A stretch of 64,000 nt of DNA, taken from assembly GCF_020184175.1 (NCBI RefSeq), contig NC_065533.1, positions 43,748,351 through 43,812,350 of the forward strand. The letters are read 5' to 3'. The notes below the pieces were generated by a model, which worked only from the letters and a program-made list of their open reading frames with translations, was not told where the DNA came from and searched no databases. Of the stretch, positions 15,501-26,092 are shown piece after piece. The position numbers were made by a program, and so were the translations under genes. Source of the stretch: Aphis gossypii. Lineage: Eukaryota > Arthropoda > Insecta > Hemiptera > Aphididae. Each line of letters begins with the position of its first letter. The stretch's first letter is position 1.

Positions 15501-18500
15501 TTTTTTGTTTTGGTTATTTCATTGCCAAATAACGTACAGAAAAAATACAATAAAATTAACAAGGAATATTTATAATACATTGTGAAATCATATTATTACT
15601 GAAACGGCCACTCGATTTAATGAAATTAAATATTATGGCAATTTAGATAAGATTAAATGGCTAATACTAATTCCAAAAATAACATGTTGTATTTTGTATG
15701 TAATGTGTGTTTTAAAGTTTAAATTTTCAATGCGTATAAAAGAAAAAAAATAATCGAAGATTTACACGATAATGTTATGTTTAATATGAAACTAGTACGT
15801 AGACACTTGATAGTATCGGTTACGACTAGTGGTGTGAATCTGAATTACCAGTTGTAATATGGTTCTGACAAGAATTTCAAGACAATTAAGATCGTAATAG
15901 GTTCACATAAACAAGTCGTGGAATTTGACATTTCATGATGCGGTGTCTAGAGTCTATATAATATAAACGCGAAATTGTGGTGAATTTCCCTTTGTCGAGG
16001 AAAAAAGTTAGTTTCACTCGATTTATCTATCGGCCACTGTAATAGTAATAATCGTAGACAATATAATGTACGATCGCAAACGGCGACGGTGACGGCGGCG
16101 ACGATGGCGACGATGATGACGACGACAACGATGACGTCCTGTTTCTGGCAGTGGGATTTATTTAAAACGGTCATAATATATAGGTACCTTCCATCATAGT
16201 GTACCTGATCCCAATCAAATTTTATTATTAATTTTATATTGTCACGGCTGAAGGCTTCGAGCGTACATCCTCCGTGGGTAATCGCTGGTCACGTCCGTGA
16301 TTAAAGAAGACGAAGAAAAAAATCTTACGTGAAAAAAAATCACTGCGATGACCACCCATTATCAACACATTCGGCAGCTAAATCAACATTTTTGCAAATA
16401 ACGCGTAGAATTATTTCGAAGACCGTACGTCTTCGTCGTCGTTGACATTAACCGTGACGAAAAACATCGATTTGGGTCCGGAGATTGAACACTTCACTTT
16501 CTACAAACAATATTAGTAGTGGCTTAATATTATGTATACTCTCTCTATATATATTCGTCTACAGCTTTTATTTTATATTATTGTTGCTATAAATATCGAA
16601 AACCGTGAACGGGGGGGATTAACTTTTGTAATGAGACCATGGAACAATTAGTTTAACGTAGGTGACCGTATATATATATTGTTTGTTTTACGCGAAGAAG
16701 GCGTAGACGGACTCTATGGAACACATTATGGTGTTCGATATACGAGAAAATATTTTCACACGCTTGTAGGAAGAATCGAACGGTTCGAACGACAAACGTC
16801 TGGTAATTAATATTGTATACCTAATAATAATATAATAATTATTATTAAGTTTATTATTTTCAGGGCTCGGATATTATTTCACTTAAAACCGAAACAATCG
16901 ATTGCAGTTAAGGTACTGCGTAATATTATTCGTAACTAAATAGCCGACCGTGGCATTAAAGAAATTGAATACAATTAATTGCATTTAAAATGCAACGATA
17001 ATAGTATTTAAAAATAAAGTAATAAAACTAATAGATATGACAAATGTTTGTATAAAATGTCTATTGACGGATTATGTAAATTTATGTACACGGTGAAATA
17101 AGAACTACGATTGACGAATAAAATTGTTAGGTTAGGAAAGTCTAAAAATATTTTTGTATACGACTTACACTAATGCATAAAATATACATATTAACACATT
17201 TTATATTTCCCTATTTGCAAAACGGCGAATTTAAAACTGAATAGCAGTAGAAAAACATACTAGTTTTAGTGATTGAAATCGTATTGACTTTTAGATTTTT
17301 TAATATAATTATTATATAATATTTCTTTTAATACATTTTTGTTTATTTTTTCCAAAATAAAATATGCAATTAAAGTATTTCATCAAAGTTAGTTATACTA
17401 TTTTTGTGATCATAGATCATAATATATGAACTATATGTTATTTTATTTATTACGATATACATACATCAGGTCAACTGTTGTGGTTAAATGTGCAAGTTAA
17501 AGTTGTTCAATGCGTTATAAACATTGCAGCATTTCCAATAAACCACAAGATTGGAAAGTCACAACAGGTGTAATAGCTGATATTTTTAGTAGAAATACCT
17601 ATACGTAATGTATGAAAAACAGACAATAGTACCTAAGTTGTGTGATTGCATTTAAAATGTATTAAACTAGTAAATAAGACACGTCATATACTACAGAGTT
17701 TATGGTTAAACTTGCATTATACATTTTACATATTCTAATGACTTTAGTAGTTACGATTACCGAAAAGTAGATGTTTATCAATAAACAACATTAATTATCA
17801 GAAATATTATTTAGTTATTCATCTTCGATAAAGTTAAAATATATTATGTTTTAACTAAACTATAATCGTTTTGTTATGATATCGATGTAAAAATATAAAA
17901 TTATTTAATAATCTAGTTTAATTTATATTATGATGAAACAAATTAAAAAAAAACGATTTGAATAGTAATAAATGTTGTTTATAAGTTAGTTTTAATTATA
18001 TTTATAATTGAATTATTCTTTTTATAAAAATATGTCGTGGTTTTATAATGTTTCAGTAAGAAATCACACAATCATCAGAATAGTAATGTAAATTCAAAAC
18101 TCAAAATGTGTAATATTTTCAGGTGCAACGGATCTAATTATTTGTTATAAATGAATTATTCAAATATTTGTTTCCACGATTTCACTCCTCTCAGTCTTGT
18201 AGAACGTGTAATCTGCACCTACTTAGCGGACATCCATAATACAAATTCACTGTGGTTTATGTTAATTGTGACAGTATAAACTCTCAAATGCATTAAATTT
18301 CATTGTTTAATGGATTCCGATTCACTAGAAATGGATTATCAATCGATGGAAAAAGTTGAGTGTCGATTAAAAATATTTACAGGATTATTAAACTCAAGAG
18401 GGTCAAAATAAAATTGAAAAAATAACATTTTTCGGAGTGTACGGCGAAACATGTTAAATTCAGTGTTAGCACAAGTCGAGATTCATCAAAGACTGCATAA

Positions 18501-21500
18501 ATTACGACCGTTTTAGTGCTATTGTTTCGTGTTTTTTTTTTCACTTCGTTTTTAATGTCTTCGGTAACGTTTGTACATGCTGGTTCCCTGAGTTTTGTAA
18601 CCGTCAATGATAGTTTTAGGTACACAGTTATAATATATTATAAGAGCAGTACATGTATATATTTACCATACAATGTTGGGGTGGGGTAGGGTTTTTGTCT
18701 TATTGGCCACCGAGTTTCGTTGATGTATTAGCCAACATCTACGTGTTAGGTATTATTACAGGGGCCCAGACAGGATACACAGAATGGTGCGAAACCGGAA
18801 AAGCCGCGTCTTTGTGGAATAAAGGACTATTTAAGCGTGTGGGAAACTCAATGCACCGTAACACAGAAGGCCAGGTCTCATCTACAATCTACAATTATTA
18901 TTATTATTATTGTTATTACTATTCCCTTTGGCTCCGTAGTCCAATTAATGCGGTATAATTATTCAGAAAATAAAACTACAATAATAAAATATAATAAATT
19001 AGACTGACAGCACTGTGTTGAATTTTGAATTGAATTTTTTTTTCTTGATCTATACAGTGACTGTTGATATCGATGCATACAACTTTATATTAACATGTTT
19101 TATTATATATATATATATATATATACAATATACACATATATATATATATGTATTTTTTATTTTTGGTATTTTTTTAGAATTATAATTGAGAAACCTATCC
19201 AAGTCAATAACTCTATTGATATTTGATAGGTACTTGAAAAAAATAATATTGACATATTTGACGTAAAAATAAAATCGGCTAAAATAATGTATAATAGGCA
19301 TCAATATAGTGTAGGTAATAAATAACAATAATTACAATAATATATATCTTTAAAATAAGACAAAAAAGTATTATACGCAAGAGGTAAATACATAAAAACC
19401 AATTAAAAAATATTGAATATTCGTGGCGGCATATATATTTTTTTAACTATCTAGATAATACTTATGATAATGTATGAATTGTTCTTGTACCTATTAAAAT
19501 AGAATATTTTGTTTCGGTAATTCAGTAGATATTTATCAAATTAACAAAAATATATTATAAACGACATGGTACATTTATTATGATATAATAGAGTTGAAAT
19601 AAATTATATTCAAAATCTAAATAATTTACATTTTTTATTAATTAAAAAAAAAAAAATAATGTGTTGTAATCGTAAACACTTTTTAGTCTGAAACTATAGT
19701 AAAAATATTTTCAATTATTAAAAGGCATTTTGCCAATTTTATTATGTCGTATTCAATTATGTTATTTGTAGTTTTTTTCAACAATAATCAAGCGTTAGAA
19801 GTAAAAAGTAATAAGCAATATTTAAAAATAATTATATTTTTCAATAAACACAATTATATTTATTTTTTGTTGTTATTATTTATATAATAAACTAGATTTA
19901 TAAAATGTAAGTTCAAAGAAATGATACATAATATAACAAATATTAAAAAGAAAATGCATAATGAGTTTAAACCATCCACTCCCCTCAGACAAAGGCATGA
20001 TATATTTTTTATTAAATAAAGCTTACTACTTACATTGTATTTTTTCGGAAGTATTAGAAAATTTACTCGGATTAAATATACATATTATAAGATTCGTAAT
20101 TATTAAAAGATGATTATTTATTAAAAGTGTTTAATATTTAGTATTATAGAAATATTTATTACTTAAAAAAAAAATAATAATAATTGTTGAAAAATTGTTT
20201 GAAAATTGTTTTATGAAATTAAAACTTAATGTTATTTCTTATTTTACTAAACCTTTAAATATTTCATTGTGTTATAATGTGTAATGTAAAAGCTCATTTC
20301 TTCATATTTTACTATACCTTTTTACCAAATATCCAATTTCAAGATTAGTAAAGTTAAATAATTTAAATTGATGTAACACAGAAATTTAATCATTAAAATA
20401 AGCCCAATATAAAAAATACAATCACATATTATTTTACACGTTAATTTTATTCATTCATGTCAAACCATGACAAATATTTATTTGAATGTTCTACATAAAA
20501 TATATGAAAGTTAAAAAATAATCGTATAGTATAAAATTTAATACATATTTACTAATTAACCTTTGAAACTGAAAAATGTCCATGTAACCAAAGAAATATC
20601 ACAATTTCACGCGAAAAATACCAATTAAATTTAAAATATTTTAACATGGCCAGTTTTTTACAGAGTTGATGAAACTACTAAAATTCACGGGGAAAAATAT
20701 AATTAGTAGTCAAAAGCGTGTTGTCATTTAAGAAAAAAAAATATATATATTATGTATGCTAAATTCTAAAACACAATACATAATACAGAGACCATGGACA
20801 TTTTTATTAAGTTCAATAATAAACTAAACATTAAATAAATAAATAAAATTAAAATTGCACCGTTTCTCAAAAAATATATTGAGTGTCTTTAATTAGTGTT
20901 TACCCACTGTAAATTGTCATCATGTTAAATTGTATTATTTTAATTAAGTGGAGTCTTTTATTATATTTTTCGTTAACACATTTTATTAACATAATAATTA
21001 CAAAACAACCGTTACAGAAAAAATGTCCAATTATAATACTGGTGCCAATAATGAATCAGGTAATAGAAAGGGTGACAAGAACAGATTTCGACATTTCGAA
21101 CAGTATTTCTCAAAATAGTGGTCACGACCGCATTTTGGGTCACGAGTGATTTTGAAGGGGTAGCTGATAGACATAATTAAAGTGTTTTGTTTTAACATTC
21201 AATTACATTTTGTTTATAGGCAAATAACAGCACAAAGCGTATATGATTATCAAAATACCTACTGAACGCACCGTTACACTATGCCTTAGTGATTCATTAA
21301 AACTATTATAGAAACCAACAATGTAAGGCAGTGTTTGTATAGCACAATTATTAAACTTTGTTCGTATAAAATGTTTGCGTTTACTGAGTTAACAAAATAT
21401 GAATACTACTTAAAATATTAAAAAATTCAAATTAACAACAGCAGATTTATATTAAACGTCTAAAATATAGGATAACAATTTTATTATTTTATTATTCGTT

Positions 21501-24500
21501 ATTTAATTTTATATTATTGATACTTTGCTACAGAAATATATTGTTTTTAATTTTTGAGCATTTCTTATTTAGTTTTTAGTTTTACAAACAATTTAAATCG
21601 ATGTTATTTTAGAATTGCAATGAAACCATTGTTCCAATCGGAGACAATATTTGTTTTACAATGATACTATTTTTCCTGTAAATACTTTTTAGTATTATAG
21701 AAATACTGTGAAAGTTTCATTTAAGTTTTCTATTGAAATTTTGATACATACTTATATATAGTGTTTCACTATTGTACATTTGTCAATATCCACATATCGT
21801 ATTTTTTCACATAAACTTGGTGAGTTATGGATTTAAAAACACTTTAAATTTTAGATAAATGTTTGTATTTAAATGTATGAACTTTTTAATTTATACAAAT
21901 TAATAACTACCCAATTTTCTGATACAATTATTGTTATATCAAATGTTTTCAATAATATTTGATTTATTTTTGTTTTAGAAGTGTTGAATCACAATTTAAC
22001 TTTAAACATATTAAATATTTCATACAATATTTGTTAATACAAAATTAATTTGAAATAAATTGAGTGTCTTAGATCTCGTATTTTGTTCTTTTTTAATCTA
22101 TTATCTGCTATTAAAATTAAGATTTAAAAATAAAACATATTTATGTTTTTAATAGTAAAGTAATTCATTAAATTAGATACAATTTTATTTTAGAAATAGA
22201 TAGTAACTTAATAAAATTCAAAACAGTATTGCTTATTTTTGATTTTTATCACCGATCATAATATCGTAGTACCTACTGTTTTTCGACATTTAAAAGACGA
22301 ACACCTTCAATATATATTATATTATTTTTTAAAAATTGAATAAGTGAATCATTAAACGATGTTAACTAATCAATAAGATGAATTTATTAATACAAATACA
22401 ATTATTTTAAGTTACTTAGGTATGACGAAATCGTCGTTTTTATCGATGATATTACTGGAAAAATTAATTTACTAGGTTGTAAGTGGTGCAATGGTGGTAT
22501 CAATCTATTTTAATAAATATTTGTCATAATATAATGGATAATTATTTAATATTAATACAATGAATTTAAACGACGTAACATTTAAAATATGATACTATAA
22601 ATTTAATAGTCTCGAGAACATGCGAGTAGGTTTACGAGTAATAAGTAACACTATTCATTGATTTCAAACTGTCATAATATTATATTGTATTGTATGATAC
22701 TTTATTATTATAGTCATCATTGATCATCACAATGGTTATTGTTACAGTAAATTAGTTAAAGTTCTTTTAAATATAAAAAAAAAATACAGATTCGCTATTT
22801 ATTTTGCTAATATTATTGCATCGTTATCAAAATATTGGTATCGATTAGATTGAAAGACTTGTTTAAAGGAGTATGTAAAAACCTAAATGTGTCATTTGTT
22901 TATATACTATCTTAAGCATTGACATGATTTACAACAAGCATGGGGTATAATATGTATTTCGTTTATAATATCATTGTTATATCAGGATTTGTTTGTAATA
23001 ATTGCAATTACCAATTCGTATGAAATATAGCGTTATTTTTTTATTACTACATGGTTTGGTCTCGTACAGATGATCTCGTTGGTAGCTAATTTTTTTTTAT
23101 CTTCTCCGTGCGAACGTTGTTCGAAAAGGACTAATCTGAATAAATTACGATGTCTGTTATAATTAGTACTATCAAAACCGGTTGTAGTAGTAGCCCAAGT
23201 GATCTGATTTTGTTTGAAACCCATTCTCCTCCTCTCAATCCGCTTTTTTATTTTATGTAACAAATACATGATCCAACCACAGTGTGTACGTCCTAACTTC
23301 GAATTCAGAATGAGTGTTGGTTACTAACACGTTATTAAGTTAACAAAACATTAGAGATTTCAACTTCCTTGCAATAAACTTGAATAAAAACAAAAAAATA
23401 TGTATTGTACATTATATACAATATATAATATATATTTGAATATTTTTAATCTTTATTAAAACAAGTTTACTGGTAGTAAATACAGATTTTTTTTATATTT
23501 ACATTAGAATGAGTTCTGGTACTGAAGCAAATAAATTTAAATTATTCTTTACTCTTTTATAAGCTGTATATAGTGTAAATTATAGTATATTAATTAATAA
23601 ATAAGTTAAAGTATTTATCGGATTTTTATTTTTTTAAATTGAATTGAATACAACTTATAAATACTCATATTTATATACATAATTGTGCACCATGTTGAAA
23701 GCATATTATAATGAAATTTCAAACCAAAAATAGTTAAGTAGGTATTATAATATTCAATAGGTAGTAATTTATTTGTACCGGCAATTATCCAATTAAAGAC
23801 ACATTTTAACAATATGATTTTTCAAGTTCAGTAAACTCGTGTATTTTATGATAAAGCTTTTTTCGCTTGAATTTCTAATACATAATATGCTATAACTCGT
23901 AATACTTGTATTTCAGTTTTAAAATAGAATCAAATTAAATGTACCTATATAAATATAGACTGTAATATTTATTTCTTAAAATATTGTTAAATCCCGTATA
24001 AAAAAATGTCAAAATGAATGAAAGTATTAAAATTTAAAATTATTAAACTAAAAGTTATTATTGTTATTAAGATTTAATACGACTTTCGGATACGACATCC
24101 AGACCAAAATATAATCTTCTCGGACTCGACCCAACCTGTTATTTATATATATAATCAGGAATAATATTGTTATTAAATCATTAATCATAAATCAAAGACA
24201 TTTTTGAGAATAAATTAATTATCGAATAATTAAATGTGCGTTTAAAATTATAAAATTTACCTAAAGTTAATACAATATGTTTCATTAAAGTATATTTATA
24301 TTGCATTTTTTTCATTAGTTTTAAATTTAAAATAATAATAAAAACATGTGTTTGATAAAAAAAAAAAAAATTCTTTTTAACTTTTCAAACTTTTTAAACA
24401 TTGTTGATGTTATGTCATTATACACGAATTGCGTCGTTTTAGTGTTTTTCTGACTAAAAACAAACCCTGCACCTCGAGTTTCTAGATGTTTTTAAAATAT

Positions 24501-25018
24501 AATATGTATTTGAAAAGACTAGGTACATTTTAATAATAAATTTAACTTGTGTAACGTATTATGACGAGGATTTGACGTGTCGTCGATAATTCCGTGCAGG
24601 TTTATAACGTCATTGTTACCATCATCGTTCGTCCGTTTTTGTCGTCGTGCTTTACTATATTATATTATTATTCACTTTGTCGAGTCACGTTGGCGGTAAA
24701 CATGACCGATGCATACTATGTACTTAGGCGTACAGTACATATGAACTTACTTCGCTATATAGTCGCTACATATTGTATAATAATAGTATATCTAAACGTT
24801 AATTAATGTCTCCGTTCAGCTAGTCTCAATAGAACACAGTCTCACACACATATTATACGAATTTAAACATACGCCAATTATTTGTATAGTATATTTCTGC
24901 GGTGCTTACCTCTCAAACACGAGAACAGCAACAACAGTAATCCGATTTGCGGCAACGATCGGAGTGGATTTCGTCGATTCCTCCTGCCGCCGCAGGTACG
25001 ATGGCTGCAACGAAGCAT
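1501..25018 (-). CDS. sns/hbs: Nephrin-family Ig adhesion receptor (Sticks-and-stones/Hibris-like), 5' part, five exons
   Basis: Overview of the gene model: join of exons 25018-24910, 5680-5543, 5355-5170, 2064-1912 and 1704-1501 on the minus strand. The five exons give 263 codons plus one base with no stop. Every junction is phase 1, and each intron has a GT donor and an AG acceptor. The order is a signal peptide (residues 1-36), Ig1 (about 40-145) and Ig2 (about 146-263). Ig1 carries the block VQWTKDGLALG and the motif DDALYQCQVSPG. Ig2 begins PPSSVEI and carries IVWFRGDEE. These blocks are characteristic of insect Sns/Hbs and vertebrate nephrin, single-pass receptors that bind Kirre/Roughest-type partners in myoblast fusion, nephrocyte slit diaphragms and eye patterning (family knowledge). 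Known family members exceed 1,200 residues, so most of the gene lies left of base 1. I cannot tell sns from hbs from this part. Confidence 0.9.
1912..2064 (-). CDS. sns/hbs: sns/hbs-like exon 4: Ig2, first half
   Basis: The acceptor is GAATAG|TA at 2065 and the donor is G|GTGAGT at 1911. The 153-bp phase 1-1 exon completes an Ile codon and encodes PPSSVEIINKSEDSKLEVQE, HEVTIECIARN (first Cys of Ig2), then PASRIVWFRGDEEINP (core Trp). The sequence after Ig1 and the KPAxxIVW block match the second Ig domain of Sns/Hbs. NKS is a sequon. Confidence 0.92.
2065..5169. other. Intron 3 of the sns/hbs-like gene (3.1 kb)
   Basis: AT-rich and without recognisable genes. Small plus-strand open frames at 2139-2351, 3905-4138 and 4428-4658 have no recognisable domain and lie on the opposite strand to the host gene. 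Short homopolymer runs are present (for example poly-A at about 4,060-4,072 and poly-T at about 3,246-3,254). Confidence 0.6.
5170..5355 (-). CDS. sns/hbs: sns/hbs-like exon 3: Ig1, second half
   Basis: The acceptor is ATTACAG|GT at 5356 and the donor is A|GTGAGT at 5169. The 186-bp phase 1-1 exon begins by completing Gly and continues YAAEIPGHPRHSMVIDAG, GVYNLLVRNVTITDD, then ALYQCQVSPG with the second Ig Cys in the Y-x-C motif, and ends in the G-strand segment RSSATLSVQ. RNVT is a further sequon. The intron to exon 2 is only 187 bp. Codon use is noticeably GC-richer than the flanks, as expected of coding DNA. Confidence 0.92.
5543..5680 (-). CDS. sns/hbs: sns/hbs-like exon 2: Ig1, first half
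   Basis: The acceptor is TTTATAG|TG at 5681 and the donor is GG|GTAGGT at 5542. The 138-bp phase 1-1 exon encodes TTFKQQEFRVVPQNVSAREG, then TNVTLVCEIND (first Ig Cys) and DVQWTKDGLAL (core Trp). It has two N-glycosylation sequons, NVS and NVT. The donor lies within the Ig1 C strand, so Ig1 is split between two exons. Confidence 0.9.
8534..8550. repeat. (TA)n run
   Basis: A short perfect TA dinucleotide repeat in intron 1. Confidence 0.7.
10256..10356. promoter_or_regulatory. Cluster of three CACCTG/CAGGTG E-boxes
   Basis: Identical E-box cores occur at 10256-10261 (CACCTG), 10288-10293 (CAGGTG) and 10351-10356 (CACCTG), all within 101 bases. The block is GC-richer than its flanks. CACCTG is the preferred core of Snail/Zfh1-type zinc fingers and of some bHLH dimers (established knowledge). 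That this is an intronic enhancer is inferred from the clustering and from its position in intron 1 of a gene whose relatives act in mesoderm. Confidence 0.3.
10414..10454. repeat. (TTATA)n microsatellite
   Basis: About eight near-perfect tandem copies of the pentamer TTATA lie in intron 1, immediately after a T/A-rich stretch. Confidence 0.85.
12536..12716. repeat. Compound (CA)n array with a 65-bp duplication
   Basis: Long ACAC runs are interrupted twice by the same non-repetitive word, ATGAACTCTCGCGCACTTAC followed by GCACACGCAT. The word starts at 12571 and again at 12636, so a 65-bp unit is duplicated in tandem. The structure suggests unequal exchange or slippage within a dinucleotide microsatellite. 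Confidence 0.85.
12879..12910. repeat. (GAA)n/(GTA)n trinucleotide repeat
   Basis: A (GAA)n run of about six copies passes directly into a (GTA)n run of about five copies. In the minus frames it yields poly-Ser, poly-Thr or poly-Leu open frames, which are by-products of the repeat. Confidence 0.8.
16078..16140. repeat. GAC/GAT/GGC-rich imperfect trinucleotide tract
   Basis: The tract is built of CGACGGTGACGGCGGCGACG-like units running into GATGATGACGACGAC. Its composition is unlike the neighbouring AT-rich DNA. It lies within a wider CpG-enriched zone (about 15,950-16,470) in intron 1. Confidence 0.6.
18653..18960. repeat. GC-richer island with an (ATT)n tail, possible repeat remnant
   Basis: About 240 bases of mixed composition (from GGGGTGGGGTAGGG through ACACAGAATGGTGCGAAACC) end in an imperfect (TTA)n run near 18,896-18,925. 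A body plus a simple-sequence tail would fit a short retroposed element, but I do not recognise clear tRNA A and B boxes or target duplications. It carries a 101-codon plus-strand frame with no known domain. Confidence 0.3.
19104..19149. repeat. (AT)n microsatellite, interrupted
   Basis: Two AT dinucleotide runs are separated by CAATATACAC. It lies in intron 1. Confidence 0.75.
24910..25018 (-). CDS. sns/hbs: sns/hbs-like exon 1: start codon and signal peptide
   Basis: The start ATG is at 25018-25016 and the exon ends at a GTAAGC donor (24909-24904). It encodes 36 residues: a basic N region of about 24 residues (TCGGRRNRRNPLRS), a hydrophobic core IGLLLLLFSC (residues 25-34), and then the cleavage region. 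The exon ends in phase 1 with a G. That G joins the TG at the start of the 5680 exon to make Val, so the mature protein would start near VTTFKQQEFRV. This is the only ATG in the frame, so the start is unambiguous if the exon is used. The match of signal peptide, phase and CpG-rich surroundings supports the exon, although it lies 19.2 kb from the next one. An additional small exon in between cannot be excluded. Confidence 0.75.
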
Positions 25019-25039
25019 GGTAGCGGCTATAGGTGTCGG

Positions 25040-25078
25040 TCAGCGGCAGTCTGATGACTTCACCGGGTCGTACGACAT
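25040..25078 (-). promoter_or_regulatory. Upstream ORF in the sns/hbs-like leader
   Basis: A complete short ORF (ATG at 25078-25076, TGA at 25042-25040) encodes MSYDPVKSSDCR. It ends 21 bases before the main ATG at 25018. If the transcript starts above 25078, ribosomes would meet this ORF first, so it may damp translation or require reinitiation. The ORF itself is seen in the sequence; its effect is inferred. Confidence 0.45.
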
Positions 25079-25960
25079 GGAAGTTATTCGGGGCCGCGGG
25101 GGTGGGGGTGAATTTGGAAAAAAAAAAAACGAGGACGGAAGGAGACGGTAAAAAACCGAATTATTTAAGGATCGAAAATCCTATGCGAGTGGTACTAAGG
25201 TACCACCGTCGACGGAAGCGTGTGGGCAAGTCGTAACGAAGACGACGACGACGACTGCGATGGGATAAGACGAGCGGCGCGAAGAACCGACCGTGACCGA
25301 ACGACTGACGATACTGAATGGCAGCGCGCGAAGACGAGAGACGCCTCGTGTGTGTTGCGTGAGTACCACCGCGGCCGGTCGGTCGCCTCGTCGCTTGGTC
25401 TGCGACGGCTGCTGCTGCCGGTGCTGCTGCGGTGGCACCAAGAAACAGGGAACACGAGTGACAGCAGCAGAACAACGCGTACACGTTTAAACTTACAACT
25501 ATATAATACATATGCTCATATTATATTATATTATGATATATACATATCGTACATGTGTATATATATATAAGCATATACATTCGTTTATTGTACTCCGATA
25601 TGACTTCGCGACCGTGTGGGTGTGTGGTGTAAGTCAAATCAGCGGGGTGGTTATAGTAAGAATAATTGTAATAATACAGTAGTAGTAGTAGTGTTGTAAT
25701 AATAATATTAGTGGTAGACGGTAGTTAGTAGTAGTGCTAGCAGCCGCCACCGCCGCGGACCGGTAGCCCCCGGAGTTTCTGGCGTACACCGCATCTGCTC
25801 CTCTCAGAGTGGAGTCACGGGTCTAGTCCGGAGACGGATAAAAAAAAAAAAAAAAAATTAAAAAGAAACGATTATCACCATATTATATAACCCGCTGCGT
25901 GCTAATCGCCGTCTCGGGGGCCGCCGTGCGTCGTTATAATACATCGATATGAAAAAATAA
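25079..25960 (-). promoter_or_regulatory. CpG-rich promoter / 5' UTR block of the sns/hbs-like gene
   Basis: From about 25,100 to 25,460 and again at 25,740-25,930 the sequence turns sharply GC- and CpG-rich (for example CCGCCGCGGACCGGTAG near 25,750) against an AT-rich background. It sits directly 5' of the signal-peptide exon, which is where a promoter and untranslated leader are expected. Several overlapping long open frames occur on both strands, as GC-rich DNA tends to give; none resembles a known protein. The transcription start and any 5' UTR intron cannot be fixed by eye. The block also holds an (AGT)n run at 25,678-25,693 and a poly-A run at about 25,841-25,857. Confidence 0.55.
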
Positions 25961-26060
25961 TTAAAAATTAATAAATAACGACAACAATATAATATTATAT
26001 ATTATTATACATAGGTATTATACTACTTGTAATAACGACCGCATAAAATAAAATTATAAA

Positions 26061-26092
26061 CACACACACACACACGCACACGCACACGCACT
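26061..26092. repeat. (CA)n microsatellite
   Basis: A CA dinucleotide run with interspersed CGCA units, just upstream of the sns/hbs-like promoter block. Confidence 0.75.

Larger units (their letters stand above)
5681..24909. other. Intron 1 of the sns/hbs-like gene (19.2 kb)
   Basis: A large first intron, mostly AT-rich. It contains the E-box cluster (10256-10356), the microsatellite and CpG-rich tract (about 11,930-13,520), a GAC/GAT-rich tract (about 16,078-16,140), a GC-richer island at 18,650-18,960 and several simple repeats, each listed separately. The longest open frames (5948-6238 and 7208-7597, both minus) have no recognised domain. I see no other supportable gene in it. Confidence 0.6.

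Noticed and set aside
25161..25570. Overlapping 65-116 codon frames on both strands
   Set aside because: They are an effect of high GC content in the promoter/leader block. The frames contradict each other and show no domain.
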